DNA of 64,000 bases from assembly GCA_963784995.1 (NCBI GenBank), contig CAWATZ010000003.1, forward strand, positions 868,001-932,000, given 5' to 3'. The translations under genes and the position numbers were made by a program. The notes beneath the pieces are model-generated. The model saw only the letters and a list, made by a program, of their open reading frames with translations. It ran no database searches and was not told where the DNA came from. Source of the stretch: CAWATZ01 sp963784995 (GTDB lineage: Bacteria; Planctomycetota; Planctomycetia; Gemmatales; Gemmataceae). The stretch's first letter is position 1, and each line of letters opens with the position of its first letter. Positions 1 through 10,052 of this stretch are shown here, piece after piece.

Positions 1-531
1 GAGGAAGACGCCATTGCTGGTGACGTAATCGCCGTTGACGTTGCTGTTGCCGCTATCGACGACGTTACTGGTGCCCGTCCCGGTGCAGGAGACGTAATTG
101 GTGCCGCCGAAGGTGACCCCCGCGACGGCACCGTTGCCGCCCGGCACCGAGCCAAAATCACTGGGACAGGAGTAGACCGGCACGGCCGTCGCGGCGGGGA
201 CGGCGTTGACGCCCTTGTAGGTGGAGGTCGCCCCGTTGGCCCCGGTGAAGTCGATGAGCTGATACAGGATCTGCTGTTCGACGTAGGGCAGCAGGTGGGC
301 ATGGGGCGAGAAGGCCAGCGGATAGGGATCACGGGCCTCGGGGAAGAAGCCGGTGGCCTCCTGGTAGGCGTGCAGGGCGATGCCGATCTGTTTGAGGTTG
401 CTGGTGCATTTCATCCGGCTGGCGGCCTCGCGCACCTTCTGCACGGCAGGCAGCAGCAGGCCGATCAGGATGGCGATGATGGCAATCACCACCAAAAGCT
501 CGATCAGGGTAAAGGCGGAACGTCGGGACAT
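1..531 (-). CDS. DUF1559 prepilin-like protein, 3' end outside window
   Basis: The reading frame opens at 531 and runs off the left edge without a stop. It begins MSRRSAFTLIELLVVIAIIA, a type IV prepilin-like N-methylation signal with the FTLIE cleavage context and one hydrophobic helix (about residues 8-28). It then shows the planctomycete-typical LLPAVQKVREAA and C-x-NNLKQI-like stretch (here CTSNLKQIGIALHAYQ). This is the DUF1559/SBP_bac_10 architecture, present in many copies in planctomycetes; these are thought to be secreted pseudopilin-like surface proteins of unknown role. A ribosome site (GGAGAGG) lies about 6 bases upstream of the ATG. Family assignment is secure; function is not known. 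Confidence 0.93.
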   Translation of the reverse strand, partial: MSRRSAFTLIELLVVIAIIAILIGLLLPAVQKVREAASRMKCTSNLKQIGIALHAYQEATGFFPEARDPYPLAFSPHAHLLPYVEQQILYQLIDFTGANGATSTYKGVNAVPAATAVPVYSCPSDFGSVPGGNGAVAGVTFGGTNYVSCTGTGTSNVVDSGNSNVNGDYVTSNGVFL

Positions 532-634
532 GCTGTCCTCTCCAATCTCTCACGGGTCCAGGTGGGCGCACCGCGAACCGATCCGGGCGGGATCGTCCGT
601 CCGGGAGAGCGCAAGCAGCGGTGCGCGGCCGGGC

Positions 635-1414
635 CTATCCAGGACGCAGTCCCGGCGGGCCGGCAAGAATTCGCCAGTTGAAGCGTTCGCGGAATGCCGA
701 TCGCGTCAGCAAGCGGTGGACCGGGGAGGAGGAGCAGGCGGAGTGGTGGGGCGGACGGCAGTATGTTGCTGCAAAGGGGTGAGCCAGGCGACGGGAGCGA
801 GGACGGTTTCCAGTCCAGGGGCGGAGCGGGCAGCGACTCGGCCGCGAGGCTGATCCACAAGAGGTTGCCGCCCTTGCACTTGAGCGCGGCTGAGCCGACG
901 AAGAAGGCGACCGCGGACACACGATCTCCAGGGTGGCCCGCCCCCAACCCAGGGCGTGCCCTGGGCTATCGTGTTGCGCCCCTTCGGGGCTGTTGGCTGT
1001 TGTCTTCCGCCCCGAAGGGGCGCAACAGGATAGCCCAGGGCAGCGCCCTGGGTTGGGGGCGGTCTCAGCGGCTTCCCGTTTGGCACAGCAACAGCACGTC
1101 GGAGCGTCGCTCGGCGTTTCGGCTTCTTCGCTGCTGGAAGGCCGCTCCGCGGAAGCGGGCGGCTGAACGTTGTTGGCACGTGCCCAGGCCAGGCGTTCTT
1201 CCGGAGTGAAGCAGCAGCAGCTGGCCCAGAACTGCTCGGCGGTCTGGCAGCCGCAGGAGCGGTACTGACAGGGGAAGGGCTGATCGCTCTTCTTCAGGGT
1301 GGGCACGGGCAGCGGCAGACCCAGCGTGACGGCGAAGTACGAGACGAACGCCAGCACGGCACAGGTCCTGTGTCGCGTTGTGGGTCTGTCTTGCTGTCGT
1401 CGGGTCGAAACCAT
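635..1414 (-). pseudogene. Cys-rich planctomycete protein gene interrupted by a palindromic repeat
   Basis: From 1414 the frame reads a hydrophobic N-terminal segment (residues about 18-37), then a Cys-rich block with FPCQ, CGC, ASCCCF, TPEERLAWARANNV and CCCC motifs. This layout is seen in small planctomycete proteins of unknown function. At about codon 118 it enters the palindrome at 938-1062. Past the palindrome the same frame (to 635) has an odd Ser/Arg/Pro-rich composition. A neighbouring frame instead reads SAALKCKGGNLLWISLAAE, which resembles the expected hydrophobic C-terminus. I infer that the repeat inserted into the gene and shifted its frame. Alternatively the repeat is translated through. 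The real 3' end is uncertain. Confidence 0.5.
938..1062. repeat. 125-bp palindromic repeat inside the Cys-rich gene
   Basis: The left arm starts CCGCCCCCAACCCAGGGC and contains GTTGCGCCCCTTCGGGGC. The right arm is its near-exact reverse complement, with a loop around TGTTGGCTGTTGTCTTCC. It is a REP/MITE-like palindrome that can fold into a long hairpin. No transposase is encoded in it. Confidence 0.85.
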
Positions 1415-1548
1415 GATGCTGTGATGGTTCGGGTGGTAGGAAGCGATTACATCCTAGCGAATCGCAAGGAGTTGACCAGAGGTAGCGCGTTTTCTTATCG
1501 TAATGGGCAAGTCGGTCCGCAGTTGGTTTGGCGAAGAGGGAAACGCCG

Positions 1549-2598
1549 ATGAGCGTCTGGTTCGTCTACCGCTGTCCCTACCTTGGTCCCACGGAGAAGC
1601 ACGTCAAGCGCTTCCCCGACGCAACGTTGCTGGACTGGTTCCGCCGCATCTGGCGGCCGATTCCGTACGACAAGGAGGCCTGGGCGTACGCCGAGGAATT
1701 GCTGGGCTGCGAGGTTTACTCGTTCGGCAGCATGTTTGTGAGCATTGCCGAATCCGGCAGGCAACCGCCCGAGACGATGGAAGACGCCGTCGGTGCAGTC
1801 AGCGCGATGTACACCAACGAGATCCTGCATGGCCCGCACGTCGTACAGGTGCTGACCGATGACGACGAGCTGGACATGGCCTGGTTTCTGCTGGACGATC
1901 AGTTCCTGGCCGAGCATCCGGGCCTGGCGACGTTCCTCCTGACCGAAGACTGGAAACTGCCCGCAGAGATTGGCCCCGGCGGCTTCACCACGAACGAGCC
2001 AACCGAGATCGTCCGCCCGGCCGGGAGCGGTCCTGGAACGACCTGGGTGGTCTGGCTCAGTTCGGACCCGGATCATCTCGAGCATCCTGGCGTCGTGATG
2101 GCCATCGAGGGCCTCCGCCTGCCGCAGCTGTCCCGCTACCTGATCCGGACCGGCAAGAGAGACATTTCCGGGGACACCAGCTGCGTTCTGGAAAGAATTC
2201 GCGAGCAGTTGCGCTTCGAGCTGGAAGGCGCCGGCCCGCAAGAGGAGAGCTTCCTGGCGGCCCTGAGTGCCAATCCGGGCGACGAAGCGACCTGGAGCGC
2301 CTACGGCGACTTCCGCGAGGAGCAGGGTCGCCGTTCCCCGGACCTCGATTTGCTGGAGCGGGCCTTGCCTCGGATGAACCGAACGGATAAGAACAAACTC
2401 CTCCGCGTGGAGGAACACATTGCTCAGTACCTGGTGGACGACGAGGGAGAAAGCGAGCAGTGGTATCTGTTCGACGATCTCTGGGCCAGTGCGCATCCGG
2501 TGCTGGTAAACGGGCTGTTTCGCTATGCCGCTCGCTGGGACGTGCTGACCGTGGAGCCGGTTGACGGCGAGGAAGCCGAGGCGGACGACCGCGAGTAG
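1549..2598 (+). CDS. TIGR02996-motif protein of unknown function
   Basis: A 349-residue protein. The ATG at 1549 is preferred over the TTG at 1528 because GAGGGA lies 8 bases before it. Residues about 232-260 read EESFLAALSANPGDEATWSAYGDFREEQG (shown in part: LAALSANPGDEATWSAYGD), the short 'repeat-companion' motif TIGR02996 that is expanded in Gemmata relatives. The remaining sequence is acidic and soluble, with no signal peptide or membrane helix and no domain I recognise. A long antisense frame over it (1495-2496) is a GC-bias shadow. Role unknown. Confidence 0.85.
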   Translation: MSVWFVYRCPYLGPTEKHVKRFPDATLLDWFRRIWRPIPYDKEAWAYAEELLGCEVYSFGSMFVSIAESGRQPPETMEDAVGAVSAMYTNEILHGPHVVQVLTDDDELDMAWFLLDDQFLAEHPGLATFLLTEDWKLPAEIGPGGFTTNEPTEIVRPAGSGPGTTWVVWLSSDPDHLEHPGVVMAIEGLRLPQLSRYLIRTGKRDISGDTSCVLERIREQLRFELEGAGPQEESFLAALSANPGDEATWSAYGDFREEQGRRSPDLDLLERALPRMNRTDKNKLLRVEEHIAQYLVDDEGESEQWYLFDDLWASAHPVLVNGLFRYAARWDVLTVEPVDGEEAEADDRE

Positions 2599-2787
2599 TT
2601 TGCCCCGTGGCTCTTTGCCTGCCGGGACGGAGAGGCTGGGAGAGAACGAGAAGCCACGTCTGGGCGGGACCAGGTTCTTGCTCCCGGCTGTTCAGCATGC
2701 AATCATCAGGGTGTAATCTTCCCGAAACTGGTTGAGAAGGCGGACGAGTCCTGGACTGAGAGTCTGTTCCGCAAGGGACACCTCTTT

Positions 2788-2851
2788 GTTAGCCACCCTT
2801 CGCAGAAGGGTGTTTGGCGACCCCAACACCCTTCTGCGAAGGGTGGCTAAC
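2788..2851. repeat. 64-bp palindrome (hairpin) in intergenic DNA
   Basis: Arms GTTAGCCACCCTTCGCAGAA and its reverse complement form a nearly perfect stem of about 28 bp around a short loop. It sits in the 404-bp gap between 2598 and 3003. No gene is apparent in the rest of that gap. It may double as a transcription terminator for the gene ending at 2598. Confidence 0.8.
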
Positions 2852-3002
2852 GGGATCACCCCGCGTTGCGATTGTCTTCCTCCGTTGTCTTCCCTTGACA
2901 TCTTCCCTGGCCCTGCGATCATGGGCGGAGGACCGCCCTTGACGTTTCCCCGAGGAAACCAGGCGTTGCTCGATCCAGTATTCATGAACGGAGTCCGTCT
3001 CC

Positions 3003-4326
3003 ATGAACAAGACGTTCGCTGTCATCCTCCTGACCATCAGCATCGGCGCAACGCTGACGCCGGACTTGCAAGCCCAGGCCCAGCCGCCCACGGCGGAGGA
3101 ACTGATCACCCAGCTGGGCAGCAACCAGTTCAGCCAGCGTGAGCGAGCCTTCCAGGAGCTGGAAGCGCGGGGCCTCAGCGTCCTGCCCCAGCTGCGGCAA
3201 GGCCGTCAACCATCCCGATGCCGAGGTCCGTCGCCGGGTGCGTGAGCTGGTCGCGACCCTGGAGCCGATCGCCGCCGTGCAACCCAAACGCATTACGCTG
3301 TCGAATGAGCCGCAATCGCTGGCCGCCCTGCTCAAGCAGATCGAGAAACAGAGCGGCTACCGGATTCAGACGGAAGCGAGGGACGATCCCAAACCCTTGA
3401 GTCTGGAGATGAAGGACGTTCCCTTCTGGGAAGCCGTGGAACGGCTGCGCCGCCAGACCGGCCTGCGTCTGAACGTGCCGGTCTGGAACGAGGATGTCGA
3501 GTTGAAGTCACGTCCTCTGCGATCGCCTCAGGTCGCCCTCGATGGGGCCTTTCGTGTGGAAGCGACGCGGTTCCTGGAGTGCAGCGACACCAATTTCGAG
3601 GAACCCGGCAAGGACGGCAAACCGATCCGCCGCGACCATCGGCTCCTGCTGCATCTCTCGCTCCTGGCGGAGCCGAAGTTTCTGCTGGTGGGCATCGAGC
3701 CGCCTCGGGTGGAGAGCGCACGAGACGAGGAGGGCAATTCCCTGAAGGCTTCCCGTTTTGTCTGGAATCGGGAATTGGAAGACTCGAAGGAATTGCTGGA
3801 CCACGTAGCTCTGCTCATGCTGCATTACACGGTGAACCTCGAGAGGTTCCGGCACTCGACCGTGATTCAGTTGCAGCGTGCCTCGGACCGGGCCCGAACG
3901 CTCAAGGTGCTGCGCGGCGTCATCCCGGTCGAAGTCGTGGTGGAACGGAAGCGGGTTGTAGTGTCTGAGAATTTCCTGGAATCGACGGGGACCGAATGCC
4001 GGATCGGACAGGAAGCGATCCAGATCAGCAGGGTCCGCAGTCTCAACGAGAAGGGGTATGCAGTCCGGTTGGCCGTGCCCCCATTCCACAAAGACGCCCG
4101 GACGTTCTGGCGTGAGCGAACGCACCTCGAAGACGCCCGGGGGAATCGCTTTGCTCGTGGAGGATATGGCCATTACGAGCAAGGGGACATGGTTAATGAG
4201 GTCGGCCTCGAATTCAAGGCGGGCCAGGATCCCCAGATGGGTCCCCCGAAGCGGCTGGTCATCGAGGACTGGGTGATCGTCCGCCATCTCATCCGCTTCG
4301 AGTTCAAGGATCTGCCGTTGCCCTGA
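3003..4326 (+). CDS. Secreted protein with HEAT-like segment and STN-like domain (frame break)
   Basis: The frame opens at 3003 with a signal peptide (MNKTFAVILLTISIGATLTP, cleavage near LQAQAQ). It continues with ELITQLGSNQFSQREAF-like HEAT/armadillo sequence to 'LPQLRQ', then is lost. The downstream frame (to 4326) picks up at KAVNHPDAEVRRRVRELVATLE, exactly the expected continuation. A one-base insertion near 3198 (CTGCGGCAAGG) explains it. After this comes ITLSNEPQSLAALLKQIEKQ...SLEMKDVPFWEAVERL, which resembles the STN-type small domain of secretins. The rest is unassigned. The intact protein would be about 440 residues and exported. The break is likely a sequencing indel. Confidence 0.75.
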
Positions 4327-4399
4327 GGCCTGCCGATGAAAGCACGCAAGACCGGTGGCCGACGTGCCCGGCCGCGTTTGCTTCGAGGACAGGATTGAA

Positions 4400-5989
4400 T
4401 CAGAAGAGGCTTTGTCCTGATTCATCCTTCCTCCTTGCCACAGGCTCGTTTTCCAGCTTGCGGATGCGCTCCTCGAGGTCCGCGATCAGGAAGAGCACCT
4501 GCTTGCCCAGATGAACGTAGAGGGCCATCAGGACGAACAGGTCCTCCAGCGCCCAGGGCCTGGTCAGCAGCACCCGCACCACGTTCCGCCAGAAGTAGCG
4601 CGCGGTGGAGCCATTGCAGCCGAGCTGACGAACCACCCGAACGAACGCCCGCAGCAGACGCAGCCCCTCGCTCAGCGTCGGCCGATGCCTGTGCTTGCCC
4701 TTGAGCCGGAGGGCGGTTTCGAGAACGCGACCGAAGTAGTTCCGGGGATGATAGACCCTGCGGAGCACGTCGGCGTAGTCCTTGAGGATCTCGACCCTGG
4801 GACGCAGCGTCCGGAAGTTGAGCCCTTCGGTCGTTTGGTCGATCAGCGGCCGGCCCTGGGGCATGTCGCTCGCCGGCATGAAACGGCCCTCGGCCGCCAG
4901 GCGCCGGCCCAGCTGGGTCGCGGGCAGGGCGACCAGCAGACCCACCAGCGCCATGCCGATGCCGCTCTCCTGGATGCACGCGACGATCCGGTCTGCCACG
5001 TGCGGACCTTCGTTGTCGAAGCCCAGGATAAAGCCGGCCGTGACCATCAGCCCGTGCTGCTGCAGACGATGAACGCTCGGCACGATCGGGCTGCGGGTGT
5101 TGACCTCCTTGTGGATCTGCAGGAGCAGGTCCCGGTCCGGTGTCTCGATGCCGCAGAAGACAAAGCGGAAATCCGCCTGCCGCATCAGCTCCAGCAGCTC
5201 GGCGTCCTCCGCCAGGCTGATCGTGGCGTTGATCCCATAGTAAAAGGGGTAATGGTGCTCCCGGCTCCACGTGGCCAGCTGGCGCAGGAACCGCTTGGCC
5301 TCGGCGCGGTTGCCGATGAAATTGTCATCGACGATGTGGACGTGGCCGCGGTGGCCGGCCCTGGCCAGGGCCTCCAGTTCGCGCAGCATCTGCGCGGGGG
5401 TCTTGGTGCGCGGCCGCCGGCCGTGGACCTCAATGACGTCGCAAAACTCGCAGTTGCACGGACACCCGCGCGAAAACTGAACGTCGGCATGCTCGTAATG
5501 GGCGAACGTGACCAGGTCAAAGCGGGGTGTCGGACTTTGCGTCATGTCCGGTTTTTCGTCGGAGCGGTAGGTGCCGGCCGGCTTGCCCTTGTGCCAGTCC
5601 ACGAGAAACAGGGGGACCGTGATCTCGCCTTCGTCCAGCACGCGATAGTCGGCGGCGGCGTAGACCTCCGGCTGGCTGCTGGGGCCAGGACCGCCCACGA
5701 CAATCCGCTTGCCGTGGCGATGGGCCCGGTCGATCAGTTCCAGCACGCCGGACTGCTGGGGGATCATGCCGGTCGCCAGCACCAGGTCAGCCCAGTGGAA
5801 CAGCGCGTCGTCCATCTCCTCGACGTTGAGATCGAGCAGTTTGAACTCCCAGTCCTGGGGCAGCAGCGCGGCCGCCGTCAGCAGCCCCAGGGGCGTGGCC
5901 GGGTAGCGGGCCCCCAGGAGTTCGCAGACGTCCTTGTAGTTGAGGAAACTGAAGTCCGGCACCCGCGGGCAAACGAGAAGGCACTTCAC
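4400..5989 (-). CDS. B12-binding radical SAM protein, HpnP/DUF4070 type
   Basis: A 529-residue protein starting at a GTG with GGAGG 8 bases upstream. Residues 1-150 form a cobalamin-binding Rossmann domain (GLLTAAALLP, VVGGPGPSSQPE, ADYRVLDEGE). The radical SAM cluster motif C-x3-C-x2-C is in SRGCPCNCEFCDV at about residue 175. DDNFIGN, FCGIETPD and AGFILGFD follow, then a DUF4070-like tail. Layout and wording closely match the hopanoid C-2 methylase HpnP and its relatives, which methylate unactivated lipid carbons using B12 and SAM. Many DUF4070 proteins are not HpnP, so the substrate is inferred only. It is the last gene of the five-gene minus-strand operon, 18 bases after the acyltransferase gene. 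Confidence 0.88.
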   Translation of the reverse strand: MKCLLVCPRVPDFSFLNYKDVCELLGARYPATPLGLLTAAALLPQDWEFKLLDLNVEEMDDALFHWADLVLATGMIPQQSGVLELIDRAHRHGKRIVVGGPGPSSQPEVYAAADYRVLDEGEITVPLFLVDWHKGKPAGTYRSDEKPDMTQSPTPRFDLVTFAHYEHADVQFSRGCPCNCEFCDVIEVHGRRPRTKTPAQMLRELEALARAGHRGHVHIVDDNFIGNRAEAKRFLRQLATWSREHHYPFYYGINATISLAEDAELLELMRQADFRFVFCGIETPDRDLLLQIHKEVNTRSPIVPSVHRLQQHGLMVTAGFILGFDNEGPHVADRIVACIQESGIGMALVGLLVALPATQLGRRLAAEGRFMPASDMPQGRPLIDQTTEGLNFRTLRPRVEILKDYADVLRRVYHPRNYFGRVLETALRLKGKHRHRPTLSEGLRLLRAFVRVVRQLGCNGSTARYFWRNVVRVLLTRPWALEDLFVLMALYVHLGKQVLFLIADLEERIRKLENEPVARRKDESGQSLF

Positions 5990-6007
5990 CGCACACCTCC
6001 CGGTGGA

Positions 6008-7227
6008 TCACCACGAAACACGTGCCGCCCTGACCGCTGCTGCTCCGGAAAGAGTACCGTGCGCCAGGCACCGCAGCAGGCACGCTCCGAGTGGGCGACG
6101 ATAACGCAACCAGAGGAAGCGCGGCACCTCGACCGCCCCCATCCGGCTCTTGAGCGGATAGGAGGTCTGGCCCATCTCCAGCCGGGACGCGCCCGGCGGA
6201 TCGCCTCGGCCACGACCTCCGCGACCAGGTTGGGATAGACCTGCCATTCGCGCCGCGCCTGGTAATCCAGCCCGGCCAGCAGAAAGGTGGCGACGTTGGC
6301 CGTGAAGAGCATGATGGCTACCGCCAGCGGCTGGCCTTTCCGCTCCAGGAAGATCGCGCGCGACTGCCCTCCCAGGTCCGTGTCCAGGCGGTCGATAAAC
6401 GACCGGTTCAGCGTTTCCAGCCGATGGCGGGCCCGCTGGATCACCTGCTGGTAGAGCGCGAAAATGACTTCCCCTTCGGTCGCGAACCGCTCCAGGTGCC
6501 GAACCTCCAGCCCGGCGCTCTGGCGGGCCCGAAGCGTCGCCCGGAGTTGCCGGCGATAGCCGGCGGTCATCGATTCCAGGTAGCCGGAGAAGGAATCCCA
6601 GACGATGGGCAAGGAGCAAGAGGGCAAACTGAACGCGCGAAAGAACCCCTGGTCGCGGAGCGGTTCGAGCTGCCCGGCCGCGGCCGGGTCAAACTCCTTG
6701 AGACACAGCAGACCCGTGGACGTTGTCCGCGCCAGCCGTTCCATGGCGCGGGCAATGACGGCCAGGACCGCGCGGGCGTCCGCCCAGGGAGCCAGCTTGA
6801 GACAGGGCTGACCGAACGACACCGGCAGGCCGTCGAAGAGGATCGGCAAGCGCAAGAAGCCGGGCCAGCAGCGCCGCACGGTTCGGGACAAGGACTGGGG
6901 CCAATCGCCGGCGAGCAGGTCCAGGTAGAGAGTCATCCGGCTCAAGGTGGTCACACAGCAGAGTTCGCCCTCCTGGTAAATCATCAGGTGCCAGTAGTCG
7001 GCGTTCTCGACCCGTGCCTCCTGGCAGAGTCGGACAAACCGGTGAGACATTTGCAGGTCGTCCGGCCCCAGGAGGCTGTCCCACAACGCGGCCGGTACGT
7101 CGTTGCTGTTGCGGAACAGACGGACCTCCAGCCCCTCCGCCCGCCTGGCGGCGCGCTCCTCCCCCGGACGGTGCCGGCTAACAGGAGTCGAGATGAACTG
7201 GAACATGCAAAGCGGACTCCGCGTCAT
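6008..7227 (-). CDS. GNAT/FemAB-like acyltransferase (frame break)
   Basis: The start at 7227 overlaps the upstream stop as ATGA, so translation is probably coupled. The body shows the Acetyltransf_6/FemAB-like pattern: YLESMTAGYRRQLRATLRAR, a middle helix block, then GQPLAVAIMLFTANVATFLLAGLDYQARREW. The C-terminus LEMGQTSYPLKSRMGAVEVPRFLWLR is in a different frame from the body. A one-base deletion near 6190 (CGTCCCGGCTGG) restores one protein of about 405 residues ending at 6008. Bacterial ceramide synthase is also a GNAT-fold enzyme encoded with a serine palmitoyltransferase, so an N-acyl transfer to an amino-lipid made by the adjacent enzyme is a reasonable inference. It is not shown by the sequence. 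Confidence 0.8.
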
Positions 7228-8532
7228 TCCTTCAAGAGAGCTAACTGGTCCTCGAAGGCCGTCAAGATCTGGGCGATGTCGTCGGGAGTGTAACTGGCCA
7301 TGGCACACAGCCGGAGCCGGGACTGGCCGCGGGGCACCGCCGGGAAAATGATGGCGGTGGCCCAGAGGCCGGCGTCGAGCAGGCGTCGGGCGGCGAGCCA
7401 GGTGCGGTGCTCGTCGCGGAAGATCACCGGAATGATGGGCGAGACGGAGGCGCCGGTGTCAAAGCCCCGCTGCCGCAGTCCTTCGCGCAAGGTCCGAGCA
7501 TTGGCCGTCACCGCGGCGATCCGGCCTGGCTCGGCCTCGATGACGTCCAGGGCGGCCAGGGCACTGGCGGTCGCCGCGGGACAGAGGGCCGCCGAGAACA
7601 CGAAGGGAGCGGCCTCGTGCTGGAGGTACAGCACGTCGGCCGTCGAGGCCGCGACGTAGCCGCCGTTGGAAGGGATGGCCTTGGACAGCGAGCCGACCCA
7701 GAAGTCCACCTCGCCAGGCGACAGACCAAAGTGCTCGTGGACGCCCCGGCCGCTGCTTCCCAGGACGCCCAGGCGCATGGGCCTCGTCCACCAGGAGCAA
7801 GGCCCCGTACCGTTTCTTGAGATCGACCAGCTGGGGTAGGGGGCACAGGTCGCCGTCCATCGAGTAGAGCCCTTCGACGACGATCAGGGTGCTGCCGCGC
7901 CCTCCGGCAGCGGCCAGTTTCTGCTCCAGATCGGCGACGTCGTTGTGAGCGAAGAACTCGAAGGAGACGCCTGCCAGGCGCGTGCCATCGACCAGGCTGC
8001 GATGGGCGCGGGCGTCCAGCAAGACCCGGTCGGCCCGGCTGACCAGGGCCGGGATCAGGCCCAGGTTGGCCAGGTAACCGGACGACACCGTCATGGCGGC
8101 CTCGGTCCCCTTGAAGGCCGCGATGCGGCGCTCCAGGGCCCGATGCAGTTCGGTCGAGCCGGTCAGGATGCGGACGCCGCCCGTGCCGGTGCCGAACTGC
8201 TGCACGGCGGCGATGGCCGCCTGCTCGATCGCCGGATGGCCGATCAGGCCCAGGTAGTCGTAGGCGGACACCATCAGGAGTTCTTGTCCGGCCGTGCAAA
8301 CCCGAGGCCCGGAACGGCCCTCCAGGGGATATTGATAGGTGTACTGTCCGGTTTTGACGGTCTGCCCGATGACGTGAAACCAGCGCCGGCCGCGGGAGGT
8401 CGCCAGGTGCGGCGGACAGCAGGAAAGCAGATCGTCGTCGGCGAACAGTCTGGCAAACGGGCCCGTGGTGGCCGCCAGGACGGGGTCCGCATGGCCAGCG
8501 GGCGGTCGATCCGAAAAGTCTTGAGGCATCAT
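7224..8532 (-). CDS. PLP-dependent alpha-oxoamine synthase, AONS/SPT-like (frame break)
   Basis: The start at 8532 overlaps the upstream TGA (ATGATG). The protein has the class II fold of 8-amino-7-oxononanoate synthase and serine palmitoyltransferase: YDYLGLIGHPAIEQAA, GTGTGGVRILTGSTELHRAL, FKGTEAAM, the cofactor Asp/His in LLLVDEAHA, and Schiff-base Lys in VGSLSKAIPSNGGYVA. These enzymes condense an acyl thioester with an amino acid. The frame breaks at about 7772 directly after VDEAHA. Removing one C from GCGCCTGGG gives DEAHALGVLGSSGRG, the standard family sequence, so an indel is likely. No other biotin genes are nearby, which argues for a lipid rather than a biotin role. Confidence 0.85.
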
Positions 8533-9999
8533 CTGGGCTTTCCTCCACCAGCAACCGGGACCACTGGACTGCGAAGCTCCGGACCTCGGGACTCGGCCAG
8601 GGCCAGTTCGCTCCGGGTGTGGTGCCGATGGGCCCAGAGGAACTGCCAGCCGATCTTCAGCACCCCCAGCCACAGCCGCAGGAACTTCAAGGAAAAAATG
8701 GGCGGAGCGGTCGGTAACTTCAGCCGCAGGACCCGCCACGGATTCAGGCAGGCGTGGGCGTACGTGCTCAGCAGCGACCGGTAATACTCCTTCAGGTTCA
8801 TCCGGGTGGGCAGCACCGTGTGCGACAGGTCCCAGAGCCCGTGGGCGCGCCGGCTGACCAGCAGGTGCTCCCGATACTGCTCCCAGATCAGGGTGCCGGG
8901 CATTGGCGTGAGCGGCGAAATGTTGAGGTAGTACAGGTGATTGTCGTCAATGAACCGCTTGAGCCGGTCCCAGTCTTCTTTCGCGTAATGGGGCTGGACG
9001 ATGAGCGAGCCGTAGATGTCCACGCCATGTTTCTGCAGCATCGCGATCGCTCGGCGGTTGTGATCGACCGTCGCCTGCTTGTCCATCGAGTCCAGCTCCG
9101 GATCGGTGGCCGCTTCCAGGCCGATAAAGACTGCCTGGAGACCGAGCCCGGCCCATTCGGCGATGATCTCCTCGTTCTCGGCCACAAAGTCGGCCCGGGC
9201 GTAGACCAGATACTTCTTGCGGATGCCGCGCTCCCGGAGGAGCCGGGCCAGTTCCCTGAGGCGCGTTGGGTGGATCAGGAAAATGTCATCGACAATGTAG
9301 ACGTGCTCACAATCGATCTGCTCCAGTTCCCGGGCAATCGACTCGGGGCTGCGCGAGTAGGGATGGCCGTCGGTGATGCGCCAGGTGAAGCAGAAGTTGC
9401 ACTTGTACCAGCAGCCCCAGGTCGTCTTGACGGTGGCGACCGGCTGATGGAAGAGGTAATAGTACTTGGAGGCGCAGATGAGCCACCAGGTCGCGGCGCG
9501 GCAGCGGCAGGGAGTCCGGATGGGGCATGTACTCTCGCTCGGCCGTCAAGTGCAGGCCCTCTGCCCACGGCAGTGCCAGCCCGGGCACCTCCTCCAGGGG
9601 CTGGCCCGTCTGGAAGGCCCGGACGACCTCGGGCATGACCGTGGTGCCGTCGCCGAGCACGATGCAGTCCACCGAGGGATCGACAAAATCTTCCGGGGCC
9701 CGCGAGGCGTGGACGCCGCCCACCACGGTGCGGACGTTGGCGTCCCACCGCTTGGCCGCCCGGCACAGTTTGAGGACCTCGTTGACGCCGGTGATGTAGC
9801 AGCTGGTCCCAACGACGTCCGGCCGAAAACGACGGAGTCGGCCCTCGAAGTCGCGTTCCAGGATCAGGTCCATGATCTGGACCACGTGACCATCGAGCCC
9901 CGCCGCCACGTACTCCAGTTCCAGCGGCTCGCAGATCATGATGTGTTTCAGCCCGATCGTGTGTCGGGGGACCGGGGGACGGACTAACAAGATGCGCAT
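8529..9999 (-). CDS. B12-binding radical SAM protein (frame break)
   Basis: It starts MRILLVRPPVP at 9999. The N-terminal half is a cobalamin-binding domain (DVVGTSCYITGVNEV, VVGGVHASRAPEDF, CIVLGDGT). The frame is lost after LPLPRRDLVAHLR at about 9473. The neighbouring frame continues SKYYYLFHQPVATVKTTWGC, with the iron-sulfur motif C-x3-C-x2-C in WGCWYKCNFCF, then VYIVDDIFLIHP and FIGLEAATDPELDSM. One extra C explains the break. The restored protein is about 489 residues. It is the second gene of the operon, after 10053-11375. Substrate unknown; this enzyme class performs methylations, ring changes and C-C couplings. Confidence 0.85.
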
Positions 10000-10052
10000 G
10001 GCCTGCCTCGCTGTTGTTTCCTGTGGCGGCCGATTCCGCATCGGCCTGCACG

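Noticed and set aside
1495..2496. 333-codon antisense frame over the TIGR02996 gene
   Set aside because: Shadow frame; the plus-strand protein carries the recognisable motif and the ribosome site.
7224..8532. Oxoamine synthase as bioF of a biotin operon
   Set aside because: No other biotin genes are in the window and the neighbours are radical SAM and acyltransferase genes.
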